Shown: in pieces, positions 37,694 to 46,792 of the stretch | Numbering within the stretch: position 1 is the stretch's first letter | Layout: every line of letters begins with the position of its first letter | Assembly: GCF_018881975.1 (NCBI RefSeq) | Contig: NZ_JACVPJ010000003.1 | Location: 62,001 to 126,000 of the forward strand | Length of the DNA stretch: 64,000 bases | Direction of reading: 5' to 3' | DNA from: Polynucleobacter sp. JS-Safj-400b-B2 | GTDB taxonomy: Bacteria; Pseudomonadota; Gammaproteobacteria; Burkholderiales; Burkholderiaceae | The notes under the pieces: generated by a model | Seen by the model: the letters and a program-made list of their open reading frames with translations, nothing else | What the model was told of the DNA's origin: nothing | Database searches by the model: none | Made by a program: the position numbers and the translations under genes

Positions 37694-38676
37694 CTCAGCT
37701 ATTACTCCTAGAGGGAGTAACTGCTCAGCAGATTTTTGATGACAATGTTTCAGACCTAAAACTTTCTTGGATTGGCGGTCTTGAAGGCGCGGATCGTAGA
37801 TTCCCACCTGAGGCCGTAAAGGCAGCTGCTGCCAGCTCAGACTTGGTGGGTCACTTAAACCTCATTCACCCAAGCCGTATTCAGATATTTGGTGAGCAAG
37901 AGGTTGACTATCACGCAGCACTAGAGCCAAAACAAAGACAAGAGCAAATTGCGAACTTGATCTCTAAGACCCCGCCTTGCGTCATCGTAGCCGATGGCAA
38001 GAGTGCGGACCCTGACTTAAAGTTATTCTGCCAGCGGTCTTCAACGCCTTTATTCACTACTGCGATTTCTGCAGCAGAAGTCATTGACCATTTACGTACC
38101 TACTTAACTAAGATTGGCGCGCCTCAAATCACGATGCATGGTGTCTTTATGGATATTCTGGGTTTAGGGGTACTCCTCACCGGCGAATCTGGCCTAGGTA
38201 AAAGTGAATTAGGTCTTGAGCTCATATCTCGTGGGCATGGACTGGTTGCTGACGATGCAGTTGACTTTGCACGCCTTGGACCGGACTACATTGAGGGTCG
38301 CTGCCCAGTTATCTTACGTAACCTACTTGAGGTGCGTGGATTAGGCTTGCTCGATATTCGCACGATATTTGGCGAAACTGCCGTGCGTCGCAAATTAAAA
38401 CTCCGTCTAAATGTTCAATTGGTTCGCAGAACTGATGGTGAGTTTGAGCGCTTACCCCTTGAGGCTCAACATATTGATGTTCTAGGGATCCCAATTCGTA
38501 CAGTCAAAATTCAGGTGGCTGCAGGTCGTAACTTGGCCGTACTAGTGGAGGCCGCTGTACGCAATACCATTTTGCAACTGCGTGGCATCGATACCTTAAA
38601 AGAATTTATCGAACGTCAGCGTATTCAAATGAATGCTGAAGCTGACGCCACCAAATCACAAGGTCGCCTACTCTAA
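37690..38676 (+). CDS. hprK: HPr kinase/phosphorylase
   Basis: HprK/P phosphorylates and dephosphorylates a serine in HPr-type proteins. The 328-residue protein has an N-terminal domain of about 130 residues, then a P-loop [19 protein letters not shown] near 160-178. It also has VADDAVDF and the family signature [15 protein letters not shown] near 212. In Betaproteobacteria it sits with ptsN and rapZ and is thought to regulate the nitrogen-type PTS rather than sugar uptake. It begins at the ATG overlapping the ptsN stop; the frame is open 11 codons further upstream. The gene is intact although ptsN is not. Confidence 0.95.
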   Translation: MTQLLLLEGVTAQQIFDDNVSDLKLSWIGGLEGADRRFPPEAVKAAAASSDLVGHLNLIHPSRIQIFGEQEVDYHAALEPKQRQEQIANLISKTPPCVIVADGKSADPDLKLFCQRSSTPLFTTAISAAEVIDHLRTYLTKIGAPQITMHGVFMDILGLGVLLTGESGLGKSELGLELISRGHGLVADDAVDFARLGPDYIEGRCPVILRNLLEVRGLGLLDIRTIFGETAVRRKLKLRLNVQLVRRTDGEFERLPLEAQHIDVLGIPIRTVKIQVAAGRNLAVLVEAAVRNTILQLRGIDTLKEFIERQRIQMNAEADATKSQGRLL

Positions 38677-38679
38677 ATT

Positions 38680-39570
38680 ATGCAGATAAATCTGATTACC
38701 GGAATCTCAGGCTCAGGTAAATCAGTAGCCCTGAGGGCTTTTGAGGATGCGGGCTATGACTGCGTAGATAACCTTCCTGTTCCTCTTCTAGAAAGCCTTA
38801 TCTCCACCCTTGAAAAAGAAGGGTGTGCGCAAGTTGCAGTTGCCATCGATGCTCGTCGTGGGCAATCGATTGAAAACCTACCCTCGATTCTTGAAAACTT
38901 ACGCAAAAATCACCAAGTCAGAATTGTTTTCTTAAATGCTGACACCAACACGCTCATTCAGCGCTTTTCTGAGACACGCAGACGCCATCCTTTATCTACC
39001 CATGCCAAGCAATCCCAATCTGCAACATTAATTGAAGCGATTGATAAAGAACGGAATCTGCTAGAACCTTTGCGTACTCAAGCGCACAGCATCGATACCA
39101 GCAATCTACCCGCTCATGCACTACGCTCCTGGATTCAGGATCTTCTCAAAGACAAGCCTGTAGGCCTCACGGTAATTTTTGAATCTTTTGGCTTTAAAAA
39201 GGGCGTTCCTAGTGAGGCAGATCTAGTGTTTGATGTACGCTGCCTAACAAATCCTCATTACGATAAGGTACTGAGGCCTCTCACTGGCAACGATAAGCCT
39301 GTAAAAGAGTTCCTGGAAAAAATTCCGGAGGTAGTGAGCATGGAATCAGACATCACACAATTTATTAACAAATGGTTGCCTCACTACATTGCTGATGGTC
39401 GCAGTTATTTAACGGTGGCTGTAGGTTGTACTGGTGGCCAGCATCGCTCTGTATATTTGGTCAACCGCTTAAGTGAACACTTCCGCGCCCAAAAAGATCT
39501 TATAGACTTGCAACTCAATTTTTTAGATCGTCACCGCGAACTAGACTCAAGCCTTGCAGCAAAATCTTAA
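38680..39570 (+). CDS. rapZ: RNase adapter protein RapZ (UPF0042 nucleotide-binding)
   Basis: RapZ in E. coli senses glucosamine-6-phosphate and guides RNase E to the small RNA GlmZ. The 296-residue protein has an N-terminal P-loop (LITGISGSGKSVALRAFEDAGYDC in two adjoining parts, about 4-28) and the family segment VDNLPVPLLESLI. Its C-terminal half is conserved: VIFESFGFKKGVPSEADLVFDVR, split at residue 175, and VAVGCTGGQHRSVYLVNRL. It starts three bases after hprK. The last 56 bases overlap the 3' end of convergent mutY. Confidence 0.95.
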   Translation: MQINLITGISGSGKSVALRAFEDAGYDCVDNLPVPLLESLISTLEKEGCAQVAVAIDARRGQSIENLPSILENLRKNHQVRIVFLNADTNTLIQRFSETRRRHPLSTHAKQSQSATLIEAIDKERNLLEPLRTQAHSIDTSNLPAHALRSWIQDLLKDKPVGLTVIFESFGFKKGVPSEADLVFDVRCLTNPHYDKVLRPLTGNDKPVKEFLEKIPEVVSMESDITQFINKWLPHYIADGRSYLTVAVGCTGGQHRSVYLVNRLSEHFRAQKDLIDLQLNFLDRHRELDSSLAAKS

Positions 39571-40660
39571 TTGGTTGGGGTAGGCCATAGCGCCCCAACT
39601 GATTTAAAGCTACCCATTTTAGATCTGGATTTGAGAAGGTCAGCTCTTTTGAGCTACTTGCCAGCCATATCTGCATCCACAAACGGCGATGAGTAAAGAC
39701 ATGCTTAATTTCTTCGCTGTACTTTACTGACTTGCATGCTTTCGTAAGTGTGGCCATCTTTTCATCTGGCAATGTAGCGGCAAATAATGTTTGCGCACTA
39801 ATATCTAAGTCCTTTGTGCCAGATACCCTAGGTGTCCAGGGCCCCTCTGGCAGAGACCAAAGACCACCCCAAATAGCTTTACTCGGGCGTTTTTGCAATA
39901 GGACAGAATTGCCCCAGCGCATCAGCAGCATATTGCAATCAAATTCTGGAGATTTTGCTTTCTTCGTTTTTTGCGGAAGTAAAAGCACTTGGTCGCTCAA
40001 ATTTGCCTGGCAATCTTTCGCAAAGGGGCATTTCTTTTCCGAGCCTAAACAAACTGGTTTACGTGACGTACACCAAGTAGCGCCAAAGTCCATCAACGCC
40101 TGTGTATACACTGGCATATCAGCGGGCTTACTTGGTAATAGCTCGGTTGCCAAAGTCCATAGGCGATCGTTTACTGCCTTGTCCTGTATGGATCCTTCAA
40201 TTGCGAATAATCGCGCGAGAATGCGCTTCACATTGGCATCCAGAATAGGCGCACGACCATGGAATGCAAAGGCTGCGATAGCACCTGCAGTAGAGCGCCC
40301 AATACCTTTCAATTGCTCAAGCAAAGTTGGATCACTGGGAAACTCACCCTTGGACTCTGCGATGACTTGTTTTGCGCAAGCATGTAAATTTCTAGCACGC
40401 GAGTAATAGCCTAAACCAGCCCACTCGGCTAGCACATCATCAATATCAGCAGCGGCTAATTTTTTGACTGTTGGAAAGCGCTTCATAAAGCGTGGGTAAC
40501 GCTCAAGGACCGTCGCTACTTGAGTTTGCTGCAACATAATCTCTGAAACCCATACTGCATAAGGGTCTCGATTACCTTGCCATGGTAAGCCTGAACGCCC
40601 GCTGATCGCATGCCAAGCCACTAACTTTGAGGCAAATGTATTGATCAGCGCTTTTGACAT
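39515..40660 (-). CDS. mutY: A/G-specific adenine glycosylase MutY
   Basis: MutY removes adenine mispaired with 8-oxoguanine. The 381-residue protein has the catalytic N-terminal region (WVSEIMLQQTQVATVLERYPRF split near residues 40-62), the helix-hairpin-helix LEQLKGIGRSTAGAIAAFAF, the aspartate in ILDANVKRILARLF, and a [4Fe-4S] cluster motif with C-x6-C-x2-C-x5-C spacing in the region starting ATWCTSRKPVC. A C-terminal Nudix-like domain follows. ATG at 40660 is preferred to a TTG three codons upstream. It overlaps mutM by 16 bases and rapZ by 56 bases, the latter tail to tail. Confidence 0.95.
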   Translation of the reverse strand: MSKALINTFASKLVAWHAISGRSGLPWQGNRDPYAVWVSEIMLQQTQVATVLERYPRFMKRFPTVKKLAAADIDDVLAEWAGLGYYSRARNLHACAKQVIAESKGEFPSDPTLLEQLKGIGRSTAGAIAAFAFHGRAPILDANVKRILARLFAIEGSIQDKAVNDRLWTLATELLPSKPADMPVYTQALMDFGATWCTSRKPVCLGSEKKCPFAKDCQANLSDQVLLLPQKTKKAKSPEFDCNMLLMRWGNSVLLQKRPSKAIWGGLWSLPEGPWTPRVSGTKDLDISAQTLFAATLPDEKMATLTKACKSVKYSEEIKHVFTHRRLWMQIWLASSSKELTFSNPDLKWVALNQLGRYGLPQPIKILLQGLSLVRGDDLKN

Positions 40661-41481
40661 TGAGGACAAAAATAAGTAGAGCGTTGACCCTGTACTATCT
40701 GATTAATGGGTGTTTTACATACCTTACATGGCAAGCCTTTGCGATCATAGACTTTGGTTTGAACCATAAAGTGGCCGGGATCACCATCGCTATTCACAAA
40801 ATCCTTTAATGAGCTGCCACCCGCATCGATTGCTTTTTTCAATATTGATCTCACCGCTCTAGCAAGACGAGAGCATTGTGGTCGAGTGAGCTTGCCGGCC
40901 GCCTTAGCCGGATGAATACCCGCCTCAAATAAACTTTCAGAACAATAAATATTGCCGACACCGACAACCGCTTGCCCTGCCAAAAGAAACTGCTTCACAG
41001 CAACACTGCGTTTGCGGGATTTTTGATACAAAATATCCGCGCCCAGCCCACCCGCAAACTCCGGAGAAAATGGCTCAACGCCTAACTTTTGCAAAAGCGC
41101 AAATGCTTCAATGGGGCCTTTTGATTTGGGATGCCATAAGACTGCGCCGAATTTTCGTGGGTCATGTAAGCGCAAGCTGAACTTAGCAAATTCCAGCGTG
41201 ACCCGATCATGGGTCTTCAGGGGATCGGAACTGGGCAGAACACGCAGAGTTCCTGTCATTCCCAAATGAATCAGTAAATAACCTGTATCCATTTCCAATA
41301 AAAGATACTTCCCGCGCCTTTCAATAGCGTGCACTGTTTGACCGGGTAAGGTTTTAGAGAGGCTGGTAGGCACAGGCCAGCGTAAGCGTCCGTCAATAAT
41401 CTTGACGGCACTGACTTTACGCCCCTCGAGATGGGGGGCGATTCCTAATCGGGTGACTTCTACTTCTGGCAGTTCTGGCAT
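40645..41481 (-). CDS. mutM: Formamidopyrimidine-DNA glycosylase
   Basis: MutM (Fpg) excises 8-oxoguanine opposite C. It starts with the obligatory catalytic PELPEVEV sequence after Met, has MTGTLRV, the HDPRKFGAV segment, the helix-two-turn-helix IGNIYC-like VGVGNIYCSESLF, and a C-terminal zinc finger (CKVCKTPINQIVQGQRSTYF split, ending FCPQCQ). At 278 residues it is of normal length. The gene overlaps mutY, so both arms of the 8-oxoguanine repair system are in one transcript. Confidence 0.97.
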   Translation of the reverse strand: MPELPEVEVTRLGIAPHLEGRKVSAVKIIDGRLRWPVPTSLSKTLPGQTVHAIERRGKYLLLEMDTGYLLIHLGMTGTLRVLPSSDPLKTHDRVTLEFAKFSLRLHDPRKFGAVLWHPKSKGPIEAFALLQKLGVEPFSPEFAGGLGADILYQKSRKRSVAVKQFLLAGQAVVGVGNIYCSESLFEAGIHPAKAAGKLTRPQCSRLARAVRSILKKAIDAGGSSLKDFVNSDGDPGHFMVQTKVYDRKGLPCKVCKTPINQIVQGQRSTYFCPQCQKR

Positions 41482-41516
41482 AAATGAATTGTAGATTCGC
41501 GGATTAGAATGTGCTT

Positions 41517-43004
41517 ATGAGTAAATTCAGACTAAAACCTCTCTTACAGGGTTTATTCCTTGCAACCCTGACTGGTGGATCAATTACATCAGCGCATGCC
41601 CAGACCCAGCAAGATGGATTGCAATCCGGTGAAGCCGTTTTTGAAGTGCTCGCCTCAGAAATCGCCATTCAGCGTGGTGAGGCTGGGCTGGCTTACAACA
41701 CCTACCTGGAAATGGCGCGTCAATATAAAGATCCTAGGCTCGCCCAAAGAGCTATGGAAATTGCGATTGCAGGCGGCTCTCCTGATTTAGCCATGCAAGC
41801 AGCGAAAACTTGGGATGAGCTATCTCCAAATTCAGATACAAAACCCAAAGAAGTATTGGTAACCCTATTAGTTTTGAGCAACCGCTGGAATGATGCCGTT
41901 AAACCGGCCATTGCTTTACTGCGTCAACAAACGCCGGCGCAACAAGAAAATACCCTCTTACAGCTACAAGCATTGCTAGCTAAAGCAAAAGATGAGTCTG
42001 AAGCCTTACGCGCTTTTTATGAAATCGCATCTTCCGTCAAGATCCCCCCTAAGGATCCTGGCTTGCTCTACACGTACGCCATGTCTGCTGAAAAGGCTGG
42101 TCATATTGATGTCATGGAAAAAACTTTGCGCGATATTTTGCGCAAGAACCCAAATGATGTGAATTCGTTAAATGCTCTTGGTTACTCCTTAGCCGATCGC
42201 AATATAAAGTTACCTGAAGCACTTACACTCATTAGCAAAGCACATCAACTCTCACCAAAAGATAGTTTTATTTTGGATAGCCTAGGCTGGGTGAACTTCC
42301 GTCTTGGCAAAAATACACTTGCATTAGAACAATTGCAGCAAGCATTTGCCATGAAACCAGAAGCAGATATTGCAGCCCATACTGGAGAAGTGTTATGGGC
42401 CATGAATCGCCGTCCTGAAGCTGAAGAAATGTGGCGCCAAGGACAAAAGATAGATGCCAATAACCCAACACTCAGAGAAACCTTACAACGTTTAAAGCCC
42501 GACTGGGCTAAAGATGACCAGATGTCAAAGGGCTCATGGGACGGGCGTTTCGCAGTCAAGGTAATTGGTTTAACTGAGTCGCAAAACCAAGGCGGCTCCG
42601 GTGGTTTTACTTTGACCCAAGACGCATTAAAAGATGTTTTAGAGATCCGCAGCCCTCTGGGTGGATCGATTGCAAAAATTACTATTACACCTGGTGAAGC
42701 TACGCTCGAAAGCGACGGTAAAGTTGTTACCGCAGTAGATGCAGATACATTGGTACAAAACACTTTAGGACTTCCACTACCAGCGCGTGGACTATCTAAC
42801 TGGTTAAGAGGCGAAGTGCGCCCCGGAAGCGAAGCAAGTATTGAGAGAAACTCCAAGGGTCAGGTGAGCAAAATTGGTCAAGATGGTTGGGACTTGGTAT
42901 ACACATGGAGCAATACCAATCGACTTGAAAAACTGATCATGACACGCAGCTCCAACATCGGCTCGATTGACATTCGTCTGGTATTTGATCGTCCGAATGA
43001 TTAA
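41517..43004 (+). CDS. TPR protein fused to an outer-membrane lipoprotein insertion (LolB) domain
   Basis: One 495-residue frame joins two proteins that are usually separate in this locus. Residues 1-29 form a Sec signal peptide ending SAHA, with no lipobox cysteine. Residues about 35-320 are helical TPR repeats (for example VNSLNALGYSLADRNIKLPEA and SFILDSLGWVNFRLGKNTLAL in two parts). Residues about 341-495 match LolB, starting WDGRFAVKV and including GGFTLTQ, LEIRSPLGGSIAKITI, LPLPARGLSNWL and DGWDLVYTW. LolB normally is itself an outer-membrane lipoprotein that receives lipoproteins from LolA. The start at ATG 41517 lies 6 bases after TAGAAT, without a ribosome binding site. It is followed by ispE, the usual partner of lolB. 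Confidence 0.85.
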   Translation: MSKFRLKPLLQGLFLATLTGGSITSAHAQTQQDGLQSGEAVFEVLASEIAIQRGEAGLAYNTYLEMARQYKDPRLAQRAMEIAIAGGSPDLAMQAAKTWDELSPNSDTKPKEVLVTLLVLSNRWNDAVKPAIALLRQQTPAQQENTLLQLQALLAKAKDESEALRAFYEIASSVKIPPKDPGLLYTYAMSAEKAGHIDVMEKTLRDILRKNPNDVNSLNALGYSLADRNIKLPEALTLISKAHQLSPKDSFILDSLGWVNFRLGKNTLALEQLQQAFAMKPEADIAAHTGEVLWAMNRRPEAEEMWRQGQKIDANNPTLRETLQRLKPDWAKDDQMSKGSWDGRFAVKVIGLTESQNQGGSGGFTLTQDALKDVLEIRSPLGGSIAKITITPGEATLESDGKVVTAVDADTLVQNTLGLPLPARGLSNWLRGEVRPGSEASIERNSKGQVSKIGQDGWDLVYTWSNTNRLEKLIMTRSSNIGSIDIRLVFDRPND

Positions 43005-43015
43005 GCAAAATAATC

Positions 43016-43900
43016 ATGGCGAACTCTGATCAGCTAACGCTTCGTTCGCCAGCTAAGCTCAATCTTTTTCTTCACATCATTGGGCGCAGAGATGATGGCT
43101 ATCATCTTCTTCAATCTGTTTTTCAGCTGATTGATTGGTGCGACACCATCCACTTAAAGAGAATTTCTGGAAATGAAGTGCGCCGTATTAATCCAATTCT
43201 TGGCGTGCCGCCTGAACAAGATTTAGTCGTACGCGCAGCAAACTTACTCAAAGATTTTTGCAAGATTGAAGCTGGTGTTGAAATCGATCTTCAAAAAGAA
43301 ATTCCGATGGGAGCCGGCATGGGGGGCGGATCCTCTGATGCAGCCACTACCTTGATTGGCCTGAATGCCCTTTGGGATCTCAATCTCTCCAAAGAAACGC
43401 TTTCCACCCTAGGGCTTCAGCTTGGTGCCGATGTCCCCTTCTTCATTTTTGGTCAAAATGCCTTTGTTGAAGGCATTGGGGAGAAAATTCAAGCAATTTC
43501 CCTTCAAAGTCCTGATTTTTTGGTCATCTTTCCCAATAAAGGCATCGCAACCGCTAGCATTTTTCAAGACCCGGAATTGACCCGAGATCACGCTCAGATT
43601 ACAATTGATGGCTTTCTTGCATCGCCATTGTTATATCAATCGAATGATTGTCAGGCCGTAGCGATGCGGATTTGCCCAGAAGTGAAGCAAGCTTTGGATT
43701 GGATTATCCAGGCAGTACCGGGCTCACAGCCCCGAATGTCTGGTTCTGGAAGTAGCGTTTTTGCAGTCTTAGACCCTAAGACCGACACCGCAAAACTAGA
43801 AAATCTTCTGCAAAATCTTCCTGAAGGGTGGGTAGGTCGGGTTGTTCGGGGGCTAAATAAAAATCCCGCTTACAATTTGGTTCTTCAGATTGACCTGTAG
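43016..43900 (+). CDS. ispE: 4-diphosphocytidyl-2-C-methyl-D-erythritol kinase
   Basis: IspE phosphorylates CDP-methylerythritol in the MEP route to isoprenoids. This GHMP kinase has the N-terminal SPAKLNLFLHIIGRRDDGYH (20 residues), the ATP loop IPMGAGMGGGSSDAATT near residue 96, and the C-terminal PRMSGSGSSVFAV near 240. Length 294. Its TAG stop at 43898-43900 overlaps the first two bases of the mature tRNA-Gln. No ribosome binding site stands out before the ATG, which follows the fused TPR-LolB gene by 11 bases. Confidence 0.96.
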   Translation: MANSDQLTLRSPAKLNLFLHIIGRRDDGYHLLQSVFQLIDWCDTIHLKRISGNEVRRINPILGVPPEQDLVVRAANLLKDFCKIEAGVEIDLQKEIPMGAGMGGGSSDAATTLIGLNALWDLNLSKETLSTLGLQLGADVPFFIFGQNAFVEGIGEKIQAISLQSPDFLVIFPNKGIATASIFQDPELTRDHAQITIDGFLASPLLYQSNDCQAVAMRICPEVKQALDWIIQAVPGSQPRMSGSGSSVFAVLDPKTDTAKLENLLQNLPEGWVGRVVRGLNKNPAYNLVLQIDL

Positions 43901-43975
43901 GGGAATCGCCAAGCTGGTTAAGGCACTGGATTTTGATTCCAGCATGCGAAGGTTCGAATCCTTCTTCCCCTGCCA
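43899..43975 (+). tRNA. tRNA-Gln (anticodon TTG)
   Basis: The 77-base cloverleaf has a 7-bp acceptor stem (AGGGGAA with TTCCCCT), discriminator G and encoded CCA. The D-arm region is GCCAAGCTGGTTAAGGC, the anticodon arm is CTGGA-TTTTGAT-TCCAG, and the T-arm contains GGTTCGAATCC. The anticodon TTG reads CAA glutamine codons. It resembles E. coli tRNA-Gln in the acceptor and D-arm. It lies between ispE and prs, as in relatives, and must be cut out of their common transcript if they are cotranscribed. Confidence 0.97.
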
Positions 43976-44029
43976 AAGACTGTAGAAACGACAAAGATAA
44001 ACTTTTGACCTCACCAAACCCATAAGACT

Positions 44030-44995
44030 ATGTCCTCCATAAACGCTGATTTATTGACTCTTTTCACAGGCAACGCAAATCCCGTTTTGGCAGAGGCAGT
44101 AGCCAAAGAACTCAATCTCCCAATGGGAAAAGCCTTTGTTGGCCGATTCTCCGATGGCGAGATCCAAGTAGAAATTCAAGAGAACGTCCGCGGCAAGAAT
44201 GTCGTGGTTATCCAATCAACCTGTGCACCTACAAATGACAGCTTGATGGAACTCATGATCATGATTGATGCCCTGAAGCGTGCATCTGCAAGCCTTATCA
44301 CCGCAGTGATTCCTTACTTCGGCTATGCCCGCCAAGACCGCCGCCCTCGTTCTGCACGCGTTGCGATCTCTGCTCGTATTGTGGCCAACATGCTTCAATC
44401 CGTTGCTGGTATCGAGCGCGTTTTGACAATGGACCTGCATGCAGATCAAATTCAAGGCTTCTTTGATATTCCGGTAGACAACATTTATGCCTCCCCAGTC
44501 CTTTTGGCTGATCTAGAAGCACAGAAGACTAAAAAAGATCTGATCATCGTATCTCCAGACATTGGCGGCGTAGTACGCGCCCGCGCAATGGCCAAGCAAT
44601 TAGGCACTGATTTAGCCATTATTGATAAACGTCGCCCTAAAGCGAACGTATCCGAAGTAATGCACCTGATTGGCGAAGTAGAAGGCCGTCACTGCGTCAT
44701 CATGGATGACATCATCGATACTGGTGGAACACTCTGTAAGGCCGCTGAAGCGCTTAAAGAGCGTGGCGCCAAGGGTGTTACTGCCTACTGTACTCACGCC
44801 GTGCTATCGGGCGGTGCTGTAGCGCGTATTGCCGCTTCTGAATTGGATGAATTGGTTGTTACTGACACCATCCCCTTGACCGCAGAAGCAATAAAAGTCT
44901 CCAAAATTCGCCAATTGACCGTAGCCCCACTACTAGCTGAAACCCTTTCCCGCATTAGCAAAGGTGATTCAGTGATGTCGATGTTTGCTGAATAA
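44030..44995 (+). CDS. prs: Ribose-phosphate pyrophosphokinase (PRPP synthase)
   Basis: Prs makes phosphoribosyl pyrophosphate for nucleotide, His and Trp synthesis. The 321-residue class I enzyme shows [18 protein letters not shown] at the N-terminus and [19 protein letters not shown] near 40-58. The magnesium/PRPP signature [17 protein letters not shown] lies near 134-150, the flexible loop [11 protein letters not shown] near 170, and the PRPP-binding [17 protein letters not shown] near 222-238. It follows the tRNA by 54 bases in the conserved ispE-tRNA-prs-rplY-pth order. Confidence 0.97.
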   Translation: MSSINADLLTLFTGNANPVLAEAVAKELNLPMGKAFVGRFSDGEIQVEIQENVRGKNVVVIQSTCAPTNDSLMELMIMIDALKRASASLITAVIPYFGYARQDRRPRSARVAISARIVANMLQSVAGIERVLTMDLHADQIQGFFDIPVDNIYASPVLLADLEAQKTKKDLIIVSPDIGGVVRARAMAKQLGTDLAIIDKRRPKANVSEVMHLIGEVEGRHCVIMDDIIDTGGTLCKAAEALKERGAKGVTAYCTHAVLSGGAVARIAASELDELVVTDTIPLTAEAIKVSKIRQLTVAPLLAETLSRISKGDSVMSMFAE

Positions 44996-45069
44996 GCCAA
45001 AAATCACTGTTTTACCCTGGTTTTTGGCAGTGTTAAGCCTTTTGTAGGCAAAAACACCCTTTCCCACGA

Positions 45070-45075
45070 TATAAT
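45070..45075 (+). promoter_or_regulatory. Perfect -10 hexamer ahead of rplY
   Basis: TATAAT lies 57 bases before the rplY ATG, in a gap of 136 bases after prs. Its -35 partner at 16-18 bases is poor. An imperfect hairpin (GCCAAAAA/TTTTTGGC) just past the prs stop precedes it and may partly terminate prs transcription. Confidence 0.4.
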
Positions 45076-45131
45076 CAAAGGCTTTTCTGTTTGGTCGCGA
45101 ACGGAAATTAACCTTAATTAGGAAATTCATC

Positions 45132-45767
45132 ATGAAAGTAGTTGCCTTTGAAAGAAGCGTACAGGGAACGGGTGCGAGCCGCCGTCTGCGCAATTCCGGA
45201 AAAACTCCGGGAATCGTTTACGGTAGTAAAGATCCAGCCTTGGTCATCGAGTTAGACCATAACGCGTTGTTCCATGCTCTCCGCAAGGAAGCATTTCACT
45301 CATCCATTTTGGATTTGGAAATTGATGGCAAGGCACAAAAAGTGTTGTTGCGCGATTACCAAATGCATCCATTTAAGCCATTGGTATTGCACATTGACTT
45401 CCAGCGCGTATCTGCGACTGAGAAAGTTCATATGCGCGTTCCATTGCACTTCACAAATGCTGACACCTCAGCTGCAGTGAAATTGCAAGGCGCTGTTATT
45501 AGCCACATCCTTACTGAACTCGAAGTTTCTTGCTTACCATCAGACCTGCCAGAGTTCATCGAAGTGGACTTGGCGAAGATTGAAGTTGGTCATGGTGTTC
45601 ATGCTAAAGATCTTGCATTGCCAAAAGGTGTTACCTTGGTATTGCATGTTGAGCAAGAGAACCCAGTGCTTGCAAACGCACGTATTCCAGCCGTTAAATC
45701 TGCTGATACTGAAGCAGCCCCTGCTGCTGCCGCTCCTGCAGCTGAAGCACCAAAGGATAAAGCTTAA
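45132..45767 (+). CDS. rplY: 50S ribosomal protein L25/general stress protein Ctc
   Basis: This 211-residue L25 is of the long CTC type. An N-terminal 5S rRNA-binding domain ([20 protein letters not shown] at about residues 14-33) is followed by the TL5/CTC C-terminal beta domain ([17 protein letters not shown] onward). It ends in a low-complexity Ala/Pro/Glu tail from about 190. AGGAA lies about 8 bases before the ATG. A strong terminator follows 26 bases past the stop, closing the prs-rplY unit. Confidence 0.95.
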   Translation: MKVVAFERSVQGTGASRRLRNSGKTPGIVYGSKDPALVIELDHNALFHALRKEAFHSSILDLEIDGKAQKVLLRDYQMHPFKPLVLHIDFQRVSATEKVHMRVPLHFTNADTSAAVKLQGAVISHILTELEVSCLPSDLPEFIEVDLAKIEVGHGVHAKDLALPKGVTLVLHVEQENPVLANARIPAVKSADTEAAPAAAAPAAEAPKDKA

Positions 45768-45793
45768 TTTATTAGCTAAATCGCTTGTACTAG

Positions 45794-45819
45794 AAGGCCT
45801 GCGTAAGCGGGCCTTTTTT
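45794..45819 (+). terminator. Rho-independent terminator after rplY
   Basis: AAGGCCTGC and GCGGGCCTT pair over a GTAA loop, followed by TTTTTT. Confidence 0.88.
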
Positions 45820-45843
45820 ATTGCCTTCAATTTTCATTCTTTT

Positions 45844-45872
45844 TTGGCGAAAAACTTTTATATCTTTAAACT
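45844..45872 (+). promoter_or_regulatory. Promoter for pth, apparently giving a leaderless mRNA
   Basis: TTGGCG (45844-45849), a 17-base spacer and TAAACT (45867-45872), then CTCAAC and the ATG at 45879. It lies directly after the rplY terminator, so pth needs its own promoter. The predicted start is the A of the ATG, and no ribosome binding site exists. Confidence 0.6.
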
Positions 45873-45878
45873 CTCAAC

Positions 45879-46469
45879 ATGACTAAATTAATTGTTGGCC
45901 TGGGCAACCCTGGAGATGAACATGAAGCAGATCGGCACAATGCTGGCTTCTGGTTTGTCGACGCCCTAGCAATACAATTCAGTGCACGCTTTGAAACAGA
46001 AAAGCGCTTTCATGGAAAAGTAGCAAAAGCGAAATGGGAAGGTGAAGATCTTTACTTACTCAAGCCCAGCACTTACATGAATCTTAGTGGTCAGTCAGTT
46101 GGGGCGCTTTGCCGCTTTCACAAAATCACACCGACAGGTATTTTGGTAGTGCAAGATGAGCTTGATCTCAAGCCGGGTACTGCGCGCTTAAAGCTAGGCG
46201 GCGGTACTGGTGGCCATAATGGTCTAAAAGATATCCAAGCCCATTTGAGTACGCCTGATTATTGGCGTTTACGTCTAGGTATTGGACACCCAAGAGATTT
46301 AGCGGGTGATGGGCGTCCTATGGATGTCGCTGATTATGTATTGCGTAGACCGCAGTTAGCCGAGCAAAAACTGATCGATGCCAGCATTGAGAATGGCTTG
46401 CAAATATTGCCACTCTTTTTAAAGGGCGACACCCAAACAGCCATGATGGAGCTGCACTCTAAGGGCTAA
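45879..46469 (+). CDS. pth: Peptidyl-tRNA hydrolase
   Basis: Pth recycles peptidyl-tRNA released from stalled ribosomes. The 196-residue enzyme has LIVGLGNPGDEHEADRHNAGFW (in two parts; catalytic histidine in RHNAGF near residue 21), KPSTYMNLSGQSVG near 67, VVQDELDLKPG near 92 and GGTGGHNGLKDI near 108. The length is normal. The ATG is unusual in having no ribosome binding site and a -10-like TAAACT exactly 6 bases before it. Confidence 0.97.
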   Translation: MTKLIVGLGNPGDEHEADRHNAGFWFVDALAIQFSARFETEKRFHGKVAKAKWEGEDLYLLKPSTYMNLSGQSVGALCRFHKITPTGILVVQDELDLKPGTARLKLGGGTGGHNGLKDIQAHLSTPDYWRLRLGIGHPRDLAGDGRPMDVADYVLRRPQLAEQKLIDASIENGLQILPLFLKGDTQTAMMELHSKG

Positions 46470-46770
<301 letters not shown>

Positions 46771-46792
46771 TTACTCGCCAATATCACTCTTT

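Noticed and set aside
39732..40406. 224-codon ORF antisense to mutY
   Set aside because: It lies wholly inside a well-supported gene, has no ribosome binding site and resembles no family I know.
42245..42856. 203-codon ORF antisense to the TPR-LolB gene
   Set aside because: Shadow of the sense gene: composition follows codon bias of the opposite strand and no domain is visible.
43776..43994. 72-codon minus-strand ORF over the end of ispE and the tRNA-Gln gene
   Set aside because: Its GEEGFEPSHAGIK-type sequence is the translation of the tRNA complement, a common false annotation.
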